DNA of 64,000 bases from Streptomyces sp. V1I1. GTDB taxonomy: Bacteria > Actinomycetota > Actinomycetes > Streptomycetales > Streptomycetaceae. The stretch spans positions 6,200,501-6,264,500 of the forward strand of contig NZ_JAUSZH010000001.1 in the NCBI RefSeq assembly GCF_030817355.1, in the 5' to 3' direction. The notes under the pieces are model-generated. The model searched no databases, was not told the origin of the DNA, and saw only the letters and a list, made by a program, of their open reading frames with translations. Below are positions 54,692 to 64,000 of the stretch, one piece after another (within the stretch, counting starts at the first letter, position 1; each line of letters starts with the position of its first letter). The translations under genes and the position numbers were made by a program.

Positions 54692-55633
54692 GTGAGTACA
54701 GTTCCCGAGATCCGCACCCTGCCCGTACCCGATGGCCTTGAGGGCGAGCGCGTAGACGCCGCCATCTCCCGGATGTTCGGGTTTTCCCGTACGAAAGCGG
54801 CCGAGCTGGCAGCCGCCGGGAAGGTGCAGGTCGACGGCTCGGTCGTCGGAAAGTCCGAGCGTGTGCACGGCGGGGCGTGGCTCGAGGTCGAGATGCCGCA
54901 GGCGTCCGCGCCCGTGCAGATCGTGGCCGAGCCGGTCGAGGGCATGGAGATCGTGCATGACGACGACGACATCGTCGTGATCGCCAAGCCGGTCGGTGTG
55001 GCCGCGCACCCGAGTCCCGGCTGGAGCGGCACGACCGTGATCGGCGGTCTCGCGGCCGCGGGATACCGGATCTCGACGTCCGGCGCGTCGGAGCGGCAGG
55101 GGATCGTGCACCGGCTGGACGTCGGCACGTCCGGGCTGATGGTCGTCGCCAAGTCGGAGCGGGCCTACACCCTGCTCAAGGCGCAGTTCCGTGACCGGAT
55201 CGTGGACAAGCGGTATCACGCGCTGGTCCAGGGGCACCCGGATCCGCTGAGCGGGACGATCGACGCTCCGATCGGGCGACACCCGAACCACGACTACAAG
55301 TGGGCGGTCACGGCGGAGGGCAAGCCGTCGGTCACGCACTACGACCTGATCGAGGCGTACCGTGCGGCGTCGCTCCTGGACATCAAGCTGGAGACGGGGC
55401 GTACGCACCAGATCCGCGTGCACATGGCTGCCCACCGGCACCCGTGCGTGGGCGATCTGACGTACGGCGCGGACCCGACGATGGCGAAGCGGCTGGGGCT
55501 GACCAGGCAGTGGCTGCACGCGGTGCGGCTGGGCTTCGAGCACCCGTCGGACGGGCAGTGGGTGGAGTTCGAGAGCGCGTACCCGGAGGACCTGAGGTCG
55601 GCGCTGGACACGATCGCGGCGGAGAGCGCGTGA
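54692..55633 (+). CDS. RluA-family RNA pseudouridine synthase
   Basis: Isomerises uridines in rRNA (RluD-like, probably 23S). 313 residues. An N-terminal S4 domain ([31 protein letters not shown] in outline) precedes the catalytic domain with [15 protein letters not shown] (catalytic Asp), [33 protein letters not shown] and [14 protein letters not shown] 54692. The end overlaps the GNAT gene (GTGA). Confidence 0.95.
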   Translation: MSTVPEIRTLPVPDGLEGERVDAAISRMFGFSRTKAAELAAAGKVQVDGSVVGKSERVHGGAWLEVEMPQASAPVQIVAEPVEGMEIVHDDDDIVVIAKPVGVAAHPSPGWSGTTVIGGLAAAGYRISTSGASERQGIVHRLDVGTSGLMVVAKSERAYTLLKAQFRDRIVDKRYHALVQGHPDPLSGTIDAPIGRHPNHDYKWAVTAEGKPSVTHYDLIEAYRAASLLDIKLETGRTHQIRVHMAAHRHPCVGDLTYGADPTMAKRLGLTRQWLHAVRLGFEHPSDGQWVEFESAYPEDLRSALDTIAAESA

Positions 55634-56103
55634 GTTCCTTCGCCGTAAGGGCCGCTGTCGGCCCGGCCGACCGGGAAGCGTGCTTCGCGGTCCGGAAGGA
55701 AGTCTTCGTCGTCGAGCAGCGGGTGTCGGCGGAGATCGAGTACGACGCGTTCGACGCGGAGAACGCGGACACGGTGCATGTGCTGGCGGTCGACGTGGAC
55801 GGGCAGCCCCTGGGCACGGGACGGCTCCTGTACAGCGAGGCCGCGGCGGACAAGACGGGCGGCGACCCGTCGGTGGGCTCCCTGGGCCGCCTCGCGGTGA
55901 GCAAGGCGGCGCGGGGGCTCGGCGTGGGCGTGGCGCTGGTCCGGGCGATCGAGGAAGCGGCGCGGGAGCGGGGGCTGGCCGCGGTGGACCTGCATGCGCA
56001 GACGCATGCGCTGGGGTTCTACGAGCGGCTGGGGTACGTGGCGTACGGAGCGGAGTTCCTGGACGCGGGGATCGGGCACAGGGCGATGCGGCGGGCGCTC
56101 TAG
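55630..56103 (+). CDS. GNAT-family N-acetyltransferase (ElaA-like)
   Basis: A 157-residue acetyl-CoA-dependent acetyltransferase. [35 protein letters not shown] in outline is typical of YjcF/ElaA-type members. The acetyl-CoA loop is [15 protein letters not shown], and [19 protein letters not shown] closes the fold. Substrate unknown. It is translationally coupled to the pseudouridine synthase by a four-base overlap. Confidence 0.9.
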   Translation: MSSFAVRAAVGPADREACFAVRKEVFVVEQRVSAEIEYDAFDAENADTVHVLAVDVDGQPLGTGRLLYSEAAADKTGGDPSVGSLGRLAVSKAARGLGVGVALVRAIEEAARERGLAAVDLHAQTHALGFYERLGYVAYGAEFLDAGIGHRAMRRAL

Positions 56104-56176
56104 CGGGGGACGGGGTTCTCCCCTGCACGGCCGGGCCCCTTCAGGACGCCCGGCCCCCTCAGGACGGCAGCCCCCT

Positions 56177-57517
56177 TCAGGACGGCAGGCCCCACCTCGT
56201 CCACTCGCCCGTCGCCGGGACGTCCCGCGGTGGGCCCGGCTCGGTGCCCTTCGTCGTTATCAACGCCGTCGCGTGGCGCGGGAGTTGGATCGCGGCGCGG
56301 CCCGGCGTCGGTTCGCGCCACGGCAACGGGCGGCCGTGCTCGTCGCGGACCGAGATCTCGGCCCTTATGCCGTGGTCCAGGGTCAGGGGCGCTCCCGATT
56401 CGCTGTGGATGCGGATCCAGCGGGTCGTGCCGGCCGCGCGGTCCGCGTCGACGAGGAACGCGCCCTGGGTGCGCAGGCCCGCCACGGAAGCGTCCGGCCA
56501 GCGGGCGGAGACGGACGGGAAGACCTTGAGCACGCCGTCGTGGGACTGGACCGCCATGTCGAGCGTCGACTGCGCGCCGGCCAGCGGGCTCTCCAGGGCG
56601 AAGTTCTTGCCCTCCCGGTACATCGTGTTCACCGTCATCCGGCAGTCGTCCACGAGGCCGAGGTCGGTGAAGAAGGTCAGCGAGTCCAGCGCCTTCTCGG
56701 GCGCGTCCATCACCGAGTACATGGACGACGCGACCGCGTAGCTGTAGCCGTGCCAGCGCTGCTGCATGCTCACCCAGTGGTCCATGCTGCGGCGCATCAC
56801 GTCCCGGTCGTCCGCGCGGTCCCAGGTCCGTTCCCGCAGTGGGTGGAGCCACAGCAGATGGGAGTGGTGGCGGTGGGAGTCCGCGAGCGGGACGTCCTTG
56901 CCGATCATGATTCCGGCCGCCGGGTCCTCCGCGTACGGGGTCAGCCGTGCCGCGATGTCCCGCCAGCGGGGCGCTCGAGGGTCGTCGATGCGCAGCAGGC
57001 GGGCCGACTCCAGCAGGGTGCGTACGCCCCAGCGGATGAGAGAGAGGTCATACGTGCAGTCCGCGGCGTCCGCGTACTCGGGGGAGCGGGTCTTCAGCAG
57101 ATGCAGCCGGCCGTCGCCGCCCTCGTGAAGGAAGTGGGCGTAGAAGTGGATCGCCTTGGCGAGGATCGGGTACACGACGTCGCGCAGGATCGCGCGGTCC
57201 ATGGAGTGGCGGTAGGCGAGCCAGACATGGTGCAGGGCCCAGGTGAGATTGCCGAAGTTGTCGGAGATACGGTCCGAGCCCGGGATGCCCACGTCGTACG
57301 TGTCTCCCGCGCGCAGCTGCCAGTCGGAGGGGTGGCCGAGCGCATAGCCCTTGCCGTCCCGGTAGTCGGCCGGCACGGACAGCGGCAGATTCCGCTCGAA
57401 GCGGCGGAACGCGCCGGTCACGGAGTCGAGTTCGGGATGGTTGGAGCCGTGGATCGGGGCCATGCCGATCTGGACGTTGAGGTTCCACCAGACGGCAGTC
57501 CACTTGTTGCTCTTGCG
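56177..57517 (-). pseudogene. 5'-truncated glycoside hydrolase (GH95/alpha-L-fucosidase-like catalytic domain)
   Basis: Only the C-terminal half is present. Homologous-looking sequence (SNKWTAVWWNLNVQIGMAPIHGSNHPEL) starts abruptly right after an in-frame TGA at 57518-57520, with no signal peptide or N-terminal domain. From the internal ATG 57463 a 428-residue reading frame remains, including an alpha/alpha-barrel region (NFGNLTWALHHVWLAYRHS, DSHRHHSHLLWLHPL, NFALESPLAGAQSTLDMAVQSHDG) and a C-terminal beta domain. The GH95-like assignment rests on those blocks. Probably the remnant of a deletion. Codon use is still normal, so the loss is recent. Confidence 0.75.
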
Positions 57518-57653
57518 TCATAAACATCGGATGGCTGTTCAGGATGGTGAATCAGAGATGTTTGCCACAGGGGGTGTTGAGATGATTCGGGTTATTTGCG
57601 TGGCAGGCTTGAATTCCTGATCGCTGAGGTTTCGAGCCGCCGGAGGACACACC

Positions 57654-59240
57654 GTGGGCCAATTGGCGCTGCTTTTCGTGCTGTTGCTCGGGGCCGTGGT
57701 GACAGTGCCGCTGGGGGAGCGGCTCAGGCTGCCCGCGCCCGTGCTGATGACGGTGGCCGGGATCGTCCTGGCGTTCATGCCCTTCGTGCCGAGCGTCGAA
57801 GTGCCGCCGGAATTCATCCTGCCGCTGTTGCTGCCGCCGCTGCTGTACGCGGCCGTACAGCGCACCTCCTGGCGGCAGTTCACGGCCAATATCCGGCCGA
57901 TCCTGCTGCTCGCGGTCGCGCTGGTGTTTGTCACGATGGCGGCGGTGGCGGCCGTCGCCCACGCGATAGTGCCCGGGCTGCCGATCGCCGCGGCGTTCGC
58001 GCTCGGCGCGCTGGTGGCGCCGCCCGATCCGGTCGCGGCGACTGCGGTCGCCGGGTCGCTCGGGCTGCCGCGGCGGCTGATCTCCATCCTGGAGGGGGAG
58101 GGGCTGTTCAACGACGTCACAGCGATCGTGCTGTACCACGTGGCGATCGCGGCGGCGGTGAGCGGAACGTTCTCGTGGCCGGACGCGGTGGGGGATTTGG
58201 TGCTGTCGGCCGTGGTGGCCGTCGCGGTCGGGCTCGCGCTCGGCTGGCTGTCCAACAAGCTGATGGGCATGCTCGGCGATGCGACGCTGCAGGTCGGCCT
58301 GTCGCTGATGGTGCCCTTCGTCAGCTATGTGCTGGCGGAGGAGCTGAAGGGATCCGGCGTGCTCGCCGTCCTGACCACCGCGCTCTTCCTCGCCGAGCAC
58401 GCCGCCGACGCGGACGATGTGATGGGGCGGCTGGCCGGGACCACGTTCTGGCAGGTCGTCGACACGCTGGTGACCGGGGTCGCGTTCGGCCTCATCGGCC
58501 TCGAACTGCACGTCGTCTTCGGCACGGCGGACGGGCGGGAGGTGCAGCTTCTGGGCTGGAGCGCCGCGATCATCGGGGTCGTCGTGGTCGTACGGCTGCT
58601 GTGGCTGATGCCCGCGACCTCGCTCGCCAAGCGACTGCACAGGCTGCGGGACTACGACGAGGAGATCCCCGTGAGCTGGCGGGAGACCGTCATCATGTGG
58701 TGGTCGGGGATGCGGGGCGTGGCATCGGTCGCTCTGGCGCTCGCCATTCCGCTGAAGACGGCCAGCGGGGCGGCCTTTCCGGCCAGGGACGAGATCATCT
58801 TCATTGCGTTCGCGGTCATCCTGGCGACGCTTGTGCTCCAGGGCCTGACGCTGCCGTGGCTGGTGCGGCGGCTCGGTGTGCGGGCGGACACGGACGCGGA
58901 AGGCGAGCTGGAACGGAACCTCGCGATCCGCGCGTCGAAGGCGGCGAAACGCCGGCTCAGGGAGATCGAGGCGGTGGAGGAACTGCCGGAGGACATCAGC
59001 GAGCGGCTGCTGCGCGCGGCGTACGACATGGGGGCGAGGATCAGCCCGGACATCGTCGACGACGAGCGGCGGGAGTGGTTCGCGAAGCGGGTGGACCGGC
59101 TCAGGACGATGCAGCGAATCCAGCGGGAGATGCTGTCGGCGGCCCGCCACGAGGTCCTGTCGGCCCGCAACGAACCGGGCGCGGACCCGGAGGTGGTGGA
59201 CAGGGTGCTGCGGCACTTGGACGTACGCAGCCTGCGGTGA
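57654..59240 (+). CDS. Na+/H+ antiporter, CPA1 (NhaP/NHE) family
   Basis: A 528-residue exchanger with about 12 membrane helices. The ion-binding pair of the CPA1 family is seen in GALVAPPDPVAATA and EGEGLFNDVTAIVLYH, where the Asp in FNDVT is the expected cation site. WWSGMRGVASVALALAIP is another family block. From about residue 410 there is a cytoplasmic helical tail (RNLAIRASKAAKRRLREIEAVEELPED in outline). GTG start with a CGGAGGAC ribosome site. It is divergent from the truncated hydrolase. Confidence 0.93.
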   Translation: MGQLALLFVLLLGAVVTVPLGERLRLPAPVLMTVAGIVLAFMPFVPSVEVPPEFILPLLLPPLLYAAVQRTSWRQFTANIRPILLLAVALVFVTMAAVAAVAHAIVPGLPIAAAFALGALVAPPDPVAATAVAGSLGLPRRLISILEGEGLFNDVTAIVLYHVAIAAAVSGTFSWPDAVGDLVLSAVVAVAVGLALGWLSNKLMGMLGDATLQVGLSLMVPFVSYVLAEELKGSGVLAVLTTALFLAEHAADADDVMGRLAGTTFWQVVDTLVTGVAFGLIGLELHVVFGTADGREVQLLGWSAAIIGVVVVVRLLWLMPATSLAKRLHRLRDYDEEIPVSWRETVIMWWSGMRGVASVALALAIPLKTASGAAFPARDEIIFIAFAVILATLVLQGLTLPWLVRRLGVRADTDAEGELERNLAIRASKAAKRRLREIEAVEELPEDISERLLRAAYDMGARISPDIVDDERREWFAKRVDRLRTMQRIQREMLSAARHEVLSARNEPGADPEVVDRVLRHLDVRSLR

Positions 59241-59329
59241 GGGGGTGTTGGGCGGCGTGGCTCCCGGCGGGCGGCCTGGCGGGCGTCCGCCGGAAGCGTG
59301 GGCAGTCGGTCGGTCGCCGTGGCCGGGTG

Positions 59330-60478
59330 TCAGCCGCTGCCCGTGCGGGGTTGGGCGCCCCCATCGTGGCCCTCCCCGTCGGGGGACGGCAGGTGCCCGT
59401 CCGGAGTCCGCCCAATGGCCCTTGGCCATGCGCCGTTCGGGGGCAGCGCGGCCGGGGACGTCGCCACGCGTGGCAGCGCGTAGGGGTGCTTCTCGTGCAG
59501 CCAGGCGATCATCTGCTCCCGTACCGCGCAGCGCGCCGTCCAGATGTCGTCCGCGTCCTTCGCAGTCACCACCGCCCGCACCTGCATGGTGTTCGGCGTG
59601 GTGTCCGTGACCGCCAGACTCCAGTCGCGGCCGTCCCACGCCGCGCACTCCCGCAGGATGTCCTGGAGCTTCTCGCGCATCAGGCTCACCGGTGCCGAGT
59701 GGTCCAGATGGAAGAAGACCGTCCCGGTCATCTGCGCTCCGCCGCGCGACCAGTTCTCGAAGGGCTTGCTGGTGAAGTACGACACCGGCATGGTGATGCG
59801 CCGCTCGTCCCACGTCCGCACCGCGAGGAACGTCAGCGTGACCTCCTCGACCGTGCCCCACTCCCCGTCCACCACCACCGTGTCGCCGATCCGCACCATG
59901 TCGCCGAACGCGATCTGGAAGCCCGCGAAGAGATTCCCGAGCGTGGACTGCGCCGCGACACCCGCGACGATGCCGATGATGCCCGCGGAGGCCAGCATCG
60001 ACGCGCCGACCTTCTCCATGCCCGGGAAGGTCAGCAGCATCGCGGCCACCGCCACCACCACGACCACCGCCGTGACGATCCGAATGATCAGAGTGACCTG
60101 TGTGCGCACCCGGCGTACCCGGGCCGGATCGCGGGTCGAGGACGCGTAACGGGCGTACGACGACTCCACAGCGGCCGAGACGATCCGCACCACCAGCCAG
60201 GCACCCGCGCTGATCAGCACCAGCGACAGCACCTGGCCGATGGCCGCCTCGTGGTCCTTGAGCGGCTGCCACTGCGTCTCGCGATAGGTCCCTCTCAGCA
60301 GCGCGGTGAGCAGGACGACCTGGAACGGCAGCCGGCAGCGCCGCAGCAGCCCCCACAGCGGGGTCTCGGGGTGGCGGTCGTCCACCCGGCGCAACAGCAG
60401 GTCCAGGGCCCAGCCGAGCAGCAGCGTGAGCACGAGAGAGCCACCGACTACGGTCAACGGGCGCAGTACGTTGTCCAT
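59330..60478 (-). CDS. MscS-family mechanosensitive ion channel
   Basis: A 382-residue channel with about four or five membrane helices. The pore-lining Gly/Ala-rich helix is ASAGIIGIVAGVAAQSTLGNLFAGFQIAF in outline, followed by the beta domain DMVRIGDTVVVDGEWGTVEEVTLTFLAVRTWD in outline. A low-complexity Pro/Gly tail ends it. Likely relieves osmotic pressure. It sits convergent to the antiporter gene and divergent from the dienelactone-hydrolase-like gene, with 37 bp between starts. Confidence 0.93.
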   Translation of the reverse strand: MDNVLRPLTVVGGSLVLTLLLGWALDLLLRRVDDRHPETPLWGLLRRCRLPFQVVLLTALLRGTYRETQWQPLKDHEAAIGQVLSLVLISAGAWLVVRIVSAAVESSYARYASSTRDPARVRRVRTQVTLIIRIVTAVVVVVAVAAMLLTFPGMEKVGASMLASAGIIGIVAGVAAQSTLGNLFAGFQIAFGDMVRIGDTVVVDGEWGTVEEVTLTFLAVRTWDERRITMPVSYFTSKPFENWSRGGAQMTGTVFFHLDHSAPVSLMREKLQDILRECAAWDGRDWSLAVTDTTPNTMQVRAVVTAKDADDIWTARCAVREQMIAWLHEKHPYALPRVATSPAALPPNGAWPRAIGRTPDGHLPSPDGEGHDGGAQPRTGSG

Positions 60479-60515
60479 AAACTCCGACGCTAACGGGAAC
60501 TGGCAGGATGGCCGA

Positions 60516-61085
60516 ATGAACATCATGCTTTTCCATTCGGTCTACGGTCTGCGTCCGGCAGTGCACGCGGCAGCCGATCGGCTGCGCGCCGCCGGGCACC
60601 AGGTTCGCGTGCCCGACCTCTTCGAGGGGCAAACCGCCGAGACCGTAGAGGAAGGCATGGATCTCAAGGAAAAGATCGGCAAGGAGGAGCTGCTGCGCCG
60701 GGCGATCCTCGCCGCCGCGCCGTACTCCGAGCAGGGTCTGGTGTACGCGGGCTTCTCGCTCGGCGGCTCGATCGCGCAGAACCTCGCGCTGGGCGACGAG
60801 AAGGCGCGCGGACTGCTGCTCCTGCACGGTACGTCCGACATCGCGGAGGGTGCGAGCGCGGACGACCTGCCCGTACAGCTGCATGTCGCGGACCCGGACC
60901 CGTTCGAGCCGCACGACTGGCTGAACGCCTGGTATCTGCAGATGCAGCGGGCAGGCGCGGATGTGGAGATCTACCGCTACCCGGGCGCCGGGCATCTGTA
61001 CACCGACCCCGGTCTGCCCGACTACGACGAGGCCGCGGCTGAGCAGACCTGGCGGATCGCGCTGGGCTTCCTCGAAACGCTGTAG
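60516..61085 (+). CDS. Dienelactone-hydrolase-family alpha/beta hydrolase
   Basis: A 189-residue alpha/beta hydrolase related to dienelactone hydrolase. The nucleophile motif is AGFSLGGSIAQ (Ser, where classical DLH has Cys). The Asp is in HVADPDPFEPHDW and the His in PGAGHLYTDPGLPDYDEAAA. Substrate unknown. The ATG has CAGGAT 6 bases upstream and no ribosome site, so a leaderless message is likely. Confidence 0.9.
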   Translation: MNIMLFHSVYGLRPAVHAAADRLRAAGHQVRVPDLFEGQTAETVEEGMDLKEKIGKEELLRRAILAAAPYSEQGLVYAGFSLGGSIAQNLALGDEKARGLLLLHGTSDIAEGASADDLPVQLHVADPDPFEPHDWLNAWYLQMQRAGADVEIYRYPGAGHLYTDPGLPDYDEAAAEQTWRIALGFLETL

Positions 61086-61106
61086 CCAGGGCCGACGAGA
61101 CCAACA

Positions 61107-61149
61107 GGCCTCGCGCGGCACGCGTTTTCGCGTCCCTCCGCGCGAGGCC
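61107..61149. terminator. Bidirectional terminator between hydrolase and phoD
   Basis: GGCCTCGCGCGG paired with CCGCGCGAGGCC, enclosing a nested ACGCG-TTTT-CGCGT hairpin, between convergent genes. Confidence 0.7.
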
Positions 61150-61187
61150 CACGGGCCCTACGGATCCCCCTGCCCAGCTGCCCAGCG

Positions 61188-62840
61188 TCAGCGCACCGGC
61201 TGGCTGACCCGCTCGACGCGCTGCGTACCGGACAGGGTCCGGTAGGAGCGGGCCCACTTCGTGGTGGCGTCCTGCTTCGTCCTGTCGGAAAGGACGTAGT
61301 AGTCCATCTGCGAGCGCTCGGCGGTGACGTCGAGGACGCCGTAGCCGTGGTTGTCCATGTCCAGCCACTTCACATGGCGGTTGGCCGCCTTGACGGCCGT
61401 GGAGGCGACCAGCGAGACCGTGCCCGGCGCGACATGGAGGATGTCGTCCAGGTTGTCGGAGGTCACCGACGTCACCACGAACTCTGTCGCGGCGGACTGC
61501 GACAGCGGATACGTCGCCGCCTTGAGAGGCACGTCGTTCGCCCAGGCCATGTGGATGTCGCCGGTGAGGAAGACGGTGTTCTTGATCCCGCGGTCCGTCA
61601 GATGCTTCAGCAGCTCCTTGCGGTCGTCCGTGTAGCCGTCCCACTGGTCGACATTGACCGCGAGGCCCTCCTTGGGCAGCCCCAGCAACTCCGCGATCGG
61701 CTCCAGCAGATGGGCCGGTACGGAGCCGAACGCGACCGGCGAGATCATCACCGAGGTGCCGACCAGCTTCCACGCGGCGTCCGAACCGGCAAGCCCGGCC
61801 TTCAGCCAGTCCAGCTGCGCGCGGCCGGTGATCGTACGCTCCGGGTCGTCCACGTCGCCGTTGCCGACGGTCGACTGCTGCGAGCGGAAGGACCGCAGGT
61901 CCAGCAGGTGCAGATCGGCGAGCTTGCCGAAGCGCAGCCGACGGTAGACGGTGCCCTCGGTCGACGCGCGTACGGGCATCCACTCGAAGTAGGCCTGACG
62001 CGCGGCCGCGGCGCGCGCGGCCCATTCGCCCTCGGCGCCCGGCGTGTGGTTCTCCGCGCCGCCCGACCAGGTGTCGTTCGCGAACTCGTGGTCGTCCCAG
62101 ATCGCGATCACCGGGTGCGCGGCGTGCAGCGCCTGCAGATCGGCGTCCGTCTTGTACGTGGCGTGGCGGGTGCGGTAGTCCGCGAGCGTGGTTATCTCGT
62201 TCTTCGGCGAGTGCCGGCGTACGACGTACTGCTCGGCCGGGTAGCCGCCGGTCGCGTACTCGTAGATGTAGTCGCCGAGATGGAGGATCGCGTCCAGGTC
62301 GGCGCGGGCGGCCAGATGCCGGTACGCGGAGAAGTAGCCCGCCTCCCAGTTGGCGCAGGAGACCACACCGAAGCGGACACCGGGCGTTGCGGCATCGGTG
62401 GCCGGGGTGGTGCGGGTGCGGCCGACGGGCGAGACGCTCGCGCCGACGGTGAACCGGAAGTAATAGGCGGTCGCCTGGCGCAGGCCCCTTACGTCCACCT
62501 TGACGGTGTGATCGGAGGCGGCCTTCGACGTCGTGGTGCCGCGGGCGACGACCCGGGTGAAGCCCTTGTCCTCGGCGACCTCCCAACTCACCGCGGTGTC
62601 GGGGCCCTTGCCCGAGCCCGGCACGGCATCGGGGGTGGGGGTGATACGCGTCCACAGCAGTACACCGTCGGGCAGCGGGTCGCCGGAGGAGATTCCGTGG
62701 AGGAAGGCCGGGGCCTCCTGGGCGGAGGCCGCGGTGGCGGAGGTGGCGACCGCGATGGCGGGCGCGGCGACGACAGCGGTGGCGGCAGCGGCCTTGACGA
62801 CCGTGCGGCGGCTGGGAGTTGCGGAGAGTCGACTGGTCAC
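61188..62840 (-). CDS. phoD: Tat-exported alkaline phosphatase D
   Basis: Secreted calcium/iron-dependent phosphodiesterase/phosphatase of the PhoD family, releasing phosphate from esters under phosphate starvation. 550 residues. A twin-arginine signal [20 protein letters not shown] is at residues 10-29, ending near ATA-SAQ. Family motifs: [63 protein letters not shown] and [14 protein letters not shown] 62840 lies 8 bases from a TAATCT -10 embedded in a perfect palindrome, so it is probably leaderless and tightly regulated. Confidence 0.94.
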   Translation of the reverse strand: MTSRLSATPSRRTVVKAAAATAVVAAPAIAVATSATAASAQEAPAFLHGISSGDPLPDGVLLWTRITPTPDAVPGSGKGPDTAVSWEVAEDKGFTRVVARGTTTSKAASDHTVKVDVRGLRQATAYYFRFTVGASVSPVGRTRTTPATDAATPGVRFGVVSCANWEAGYFSAYRHLAARADLDAILHLGDYIYEYATGGYPAEQYVVRRHSPKNEITTLADYRTRHATYKTDADLQALHAAHPVIAIWDDHEFANDTWSGGAENHTPGAEGEWAARAAAARQAYFEWMPVRASTEGTVYRRLRFGKLADLHLLDLRSFRSQQSTVGNGDVDDPERTITGRAQLDWLKAGLAGSDAAWKLVGTSVMISPVAFGSVPAHLLEPIAELLGLPKEGLAVNVDQWDGYTDDRKELLKHLTDRGIKNTVFLTGDIHMAWANDVPLKAATYPLSQSAATEFVVTSVTSDNLDDILHVAPGTVSLVASTAVKAANRHVKWLDMDNHGYGVLDVTAERSQMDYYVLSDRTKQDATTKWARSYRTLSGTQRVERVSQPVR

Positions 62841-62842
62841 GG

Positions 62843-62862
62843 CCGATCAGATTACTGATCGG
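62843..62862. promoter_or_regulatory. Perfect palindrome over the phoD -10
   Basis: CCGATCAG, ATTA, CTGATCGG: 8-bp perfect arms. The minus-strand -10 TAATCT (62849-62854) lies inside it. It is not a PHO box (GTTCACC repeats). Immediately upstream, GTTCGCC-N4-CATTCGG is at best a degenerate PHO box. Confidence 0.55.
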
Positions 62863-62870
62863 TAAGCCGA

Positions 62871-62905
62871 ATGGGCGGGCGAACAGGGAAAGTTCGCCCG
62901 CCCAT
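62871..62905 (-). terminator. Terminator of the DsbA-like gene
   Basis: ATGGGCGGGCGAAC, 7-base loop, GTTCGCCCGCCCAT, a perfect 14-bp stem, 120 bases after the stop at 63028 on the minus strand and just before the phoD promoter. Confidence 0.65.
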
Positions 62906-63027
62906 CGGAAACGGTCAACCAGCGCGTTCCCTCCAGGTCGGTCGGGAACTCGGGCGGTACCAGCCGTAATCGGGTGGAATCACTCCTTAACGACCTCAGT
63001 CCTTGATGGTCTCAAGTCTTAATGGCC

Positions 63028-63849
63028 TCAGCCCTTGATGGCCTTGTCGACCGCGGCGTTGAACTGCTCCACCGTGATGGGCGGGTTCTCTGTGCCGTCC
63101 GCGGTGACCTTCTTGCCGTCCATCTTGAGCGTCGGCGTGCCGGTGACCCCGCTGTCGTCGAAGGCCGCGGACATCTTCATGGCCCAGGCGTCGAAGGTGC
63201 CGCCCTCGACGTTCTTCTTGAACTCGGCGTTGTTCTTGAGCGCGGTCACCGAGTCGGCGACCTCCAGCAGGTACGAGTCCTTGGCGAACTTGTCGTCGTT
63301 CTCCTCGGGGTGGTACTTCGCCGAGTAGAGGGCGGCCTTGTACTCCATGAAGGCCTCGGGACTGACATTGAGGGCCGCCCCCAGCGCGGACAGAGCGTTC
63401 TTCGAGCCCTCGCCCTGGGTGGCGTTGTCGATGAAGGTCGCGCCGATGTACTTGATCCTGTACTTGCCGGCGTCGATGTCCTTCTTCACAGTCGCGCCGA
63501 CCGACTGCTCGAAGGACGCGCAGACCGGGCAGCGCGAGTCCTCGTACAGCTCCAGCGTCTTCTTCGCGGCCGGCTTGCCTATGACGACGGTCGTGCCGTT
63601 CTCGCCCTCGGTGTTCTTCGGCGCGGCGACGTTCTTCTCGTCCTTCACCGACTCCCAGTGGCCCGGCTTGTTGGCCTGCATCACGGCATATCCGATGCCG
63701 CCCGCTATCGCGAGGACCACGACCGTCGAGCCTATGACGATGAGCTGACGGCGGGTCTTGTCCTTCTTGGCCTGGCGCTCACGCTCCTGGCGCAGCCGCT
63801 CGCGGGCCGCCGCCTTGCTGGCCTGGCTGTTGCGTGCACTCATGCTCAT
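63028..63849 (-). CDS. Membrane-anchored DsbA-like thioredoxin-fold protein
   Basis: A 273-residue extracytoplasmic disulfide-exchange protein. A charged N-terminus (ARERLRQERERQAKKDKTRRQ) and one membrane helix (about 35-57) are followed by a thioredoxin fold of the DsbA/DsbG type with the active site ...YEDSRCPVCASFEQ (CPVC) and the cis-Pro loop SGVTGTPTLKMDGK. Likely role is oxidising or isomerising disulfides of secreted proteins. Two in-frame ATGs exist (63849 and 63843). GGAG spacing fits the second slightly better. Confidence 0.93.
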   Translation of the reverse strand: MSMSARNSQASKAAARERLRQERERQAKKDKTRRQLIVIGSTVVVLAIAGGIGYAVMQANKPGHWESVKDEKNVAAPKNTEGENGTTVVIGKPAAKKTLELYEDSRCPVCASFEQSVGATVKKDIDAGKYRIKYIGATFIDNATQGEGSKNALSALGAALNVSPEAFMEYKAALYSAKYHPEENDDKFAKDSYLLEVADSVTALKNNAEFKKNVEGGTFDAWAMKMSAAFDDSGVTGTPTLKMDGKKVTADGTENPPITVEQFNAAVDKAIKG

Positions 63850-63919
63850 TCACTCCGTGTGATGTCGTATCGAGAGATACGGAAAAGATCGAGGGATTGC
63901 CGAAAGGGGGACTGCGGGC

Positions 63920-64000
63920 TCAGGCGAAGACTGCGGCCGAGCGCGGCGGTCCCCGCCGTCCGACGGAGTGCACCAGCAGACGGGTGCGGGAGATGCCGGG
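63920..64000 (-). CDS. C-terminal end of an unidentified protein (partial)
   Basis: A minus-strand frame enters from the right edge and stops at 63920-63922 (TGA) after 26 visible codons ending RRGPPRSAAVFA. It has the Arg/Pro-rich composition of a real Streptomyces C-terminus. It lies 70 bp upstream of the DsbA-like gene on the same strand. Too short to assign a function. Confidence 0.45.
   Translation of the reverse strand, partial: PGISRTRLLVHSVGRRGPPRSAAVFA

Noticed and set aside
57552..61121. 1189-codon minus-strand open frame across the antiporter, channel and hydrolase genes
   Set aside because: Composition (Arg/Pro/His/Asp) and overlap with three recognisable genes mark it as a shadow.

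Overview
The window reads as chromosomal core sequence from a Streptomyces species. It is very GC-rich, uses many GTG starts, and has a complete actinobacterial dcw cell-wall and division cluster ending in divIVA. Many promoters have a -10 box only 6-8 bases before the start codon (leaderless mRNAs). It also carries the aroH, PASTA-kinase and Rv2175c-like gene set shared with mycobacteria. I see no rRNA, tRNA, CRISPR array, prophage or complete insertion sequence.

Left part (1-24 kb). This holds a secreted peptidoglycan amidase with five C-terminal repeats, class II DAHP synthase (aroH), an iron-box-controlled bacterioferritin ferredoxin facing bacterioferritin, a molybdopterin oxidoreductase, and a His-rich DUF4396 membrane protein under a CsoR-type copper operator. 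Endonuclease IV and a four-PASTA Ser/Thr kinase follow. The thiamine block (thiO-thiS-thiG) is read leftwards from a TPP riboswitch. Next come a FAD oxidoreductase, the Rv2175c-like DNA-binding protein, thiE, metF, a membrane protein with a Tyr/Gln/Gly-rich tail and a phytoene-desaturase-like enzyme. A TetR-controlled ABC/YhgE operon, a HEPN-type protein and a methyltransferase close this part.

Middle (24-49 kb). After DUF3040 there is a leftward MoxR-DUF58-transglutaminase operon and a beta-carbonic anhydrase. The dcw cluster then runs rsmH-ftsL-ftsI-murE-murF-mraY-murD-ftsW-murG-ftsQ-ftsZ-pgeF-yggS-like-sepF-yggT-like-divIVA, mostly with overlapping or nearly touching genes. It makes lipid II, moves it to the septum, and supplies the divisome (FtsZ, SepF, FtsQ/L/I/W) and the polar-growth protein DivIVA. 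A long ftsQ-ftsZ gap carries separate ftsZ promoters.

Right part (49-64 kb). ileS sits under a translational T-box. Then come a histone-H1-like/DksA zinc-finger fusion, lspA, an RluA-type pseudouridine synthase, a GNAT protein, a 5'-truncated glycoside hydrolase relic, a Na+/H+ antiporter, an MscS channel, a dienelactone-hydrolase-like protein, a Tat-exported PhoD phosphatase and a membrane-anchored DsbA-like protein.

Most notable: a palindromic repeat that lies between genes near 9.8 kb also appears inside the translated 5' end of ftsW. A probable one-base shift fuses thiO in frame to thiS. A CsoR-like operator overlaps the -10 of the DUF4396 gene. A perfect palindrome covers the phoD -10. 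The DksA-like protein lacks one zinc-finger cysteine and carries a long Lys/Ala tail.
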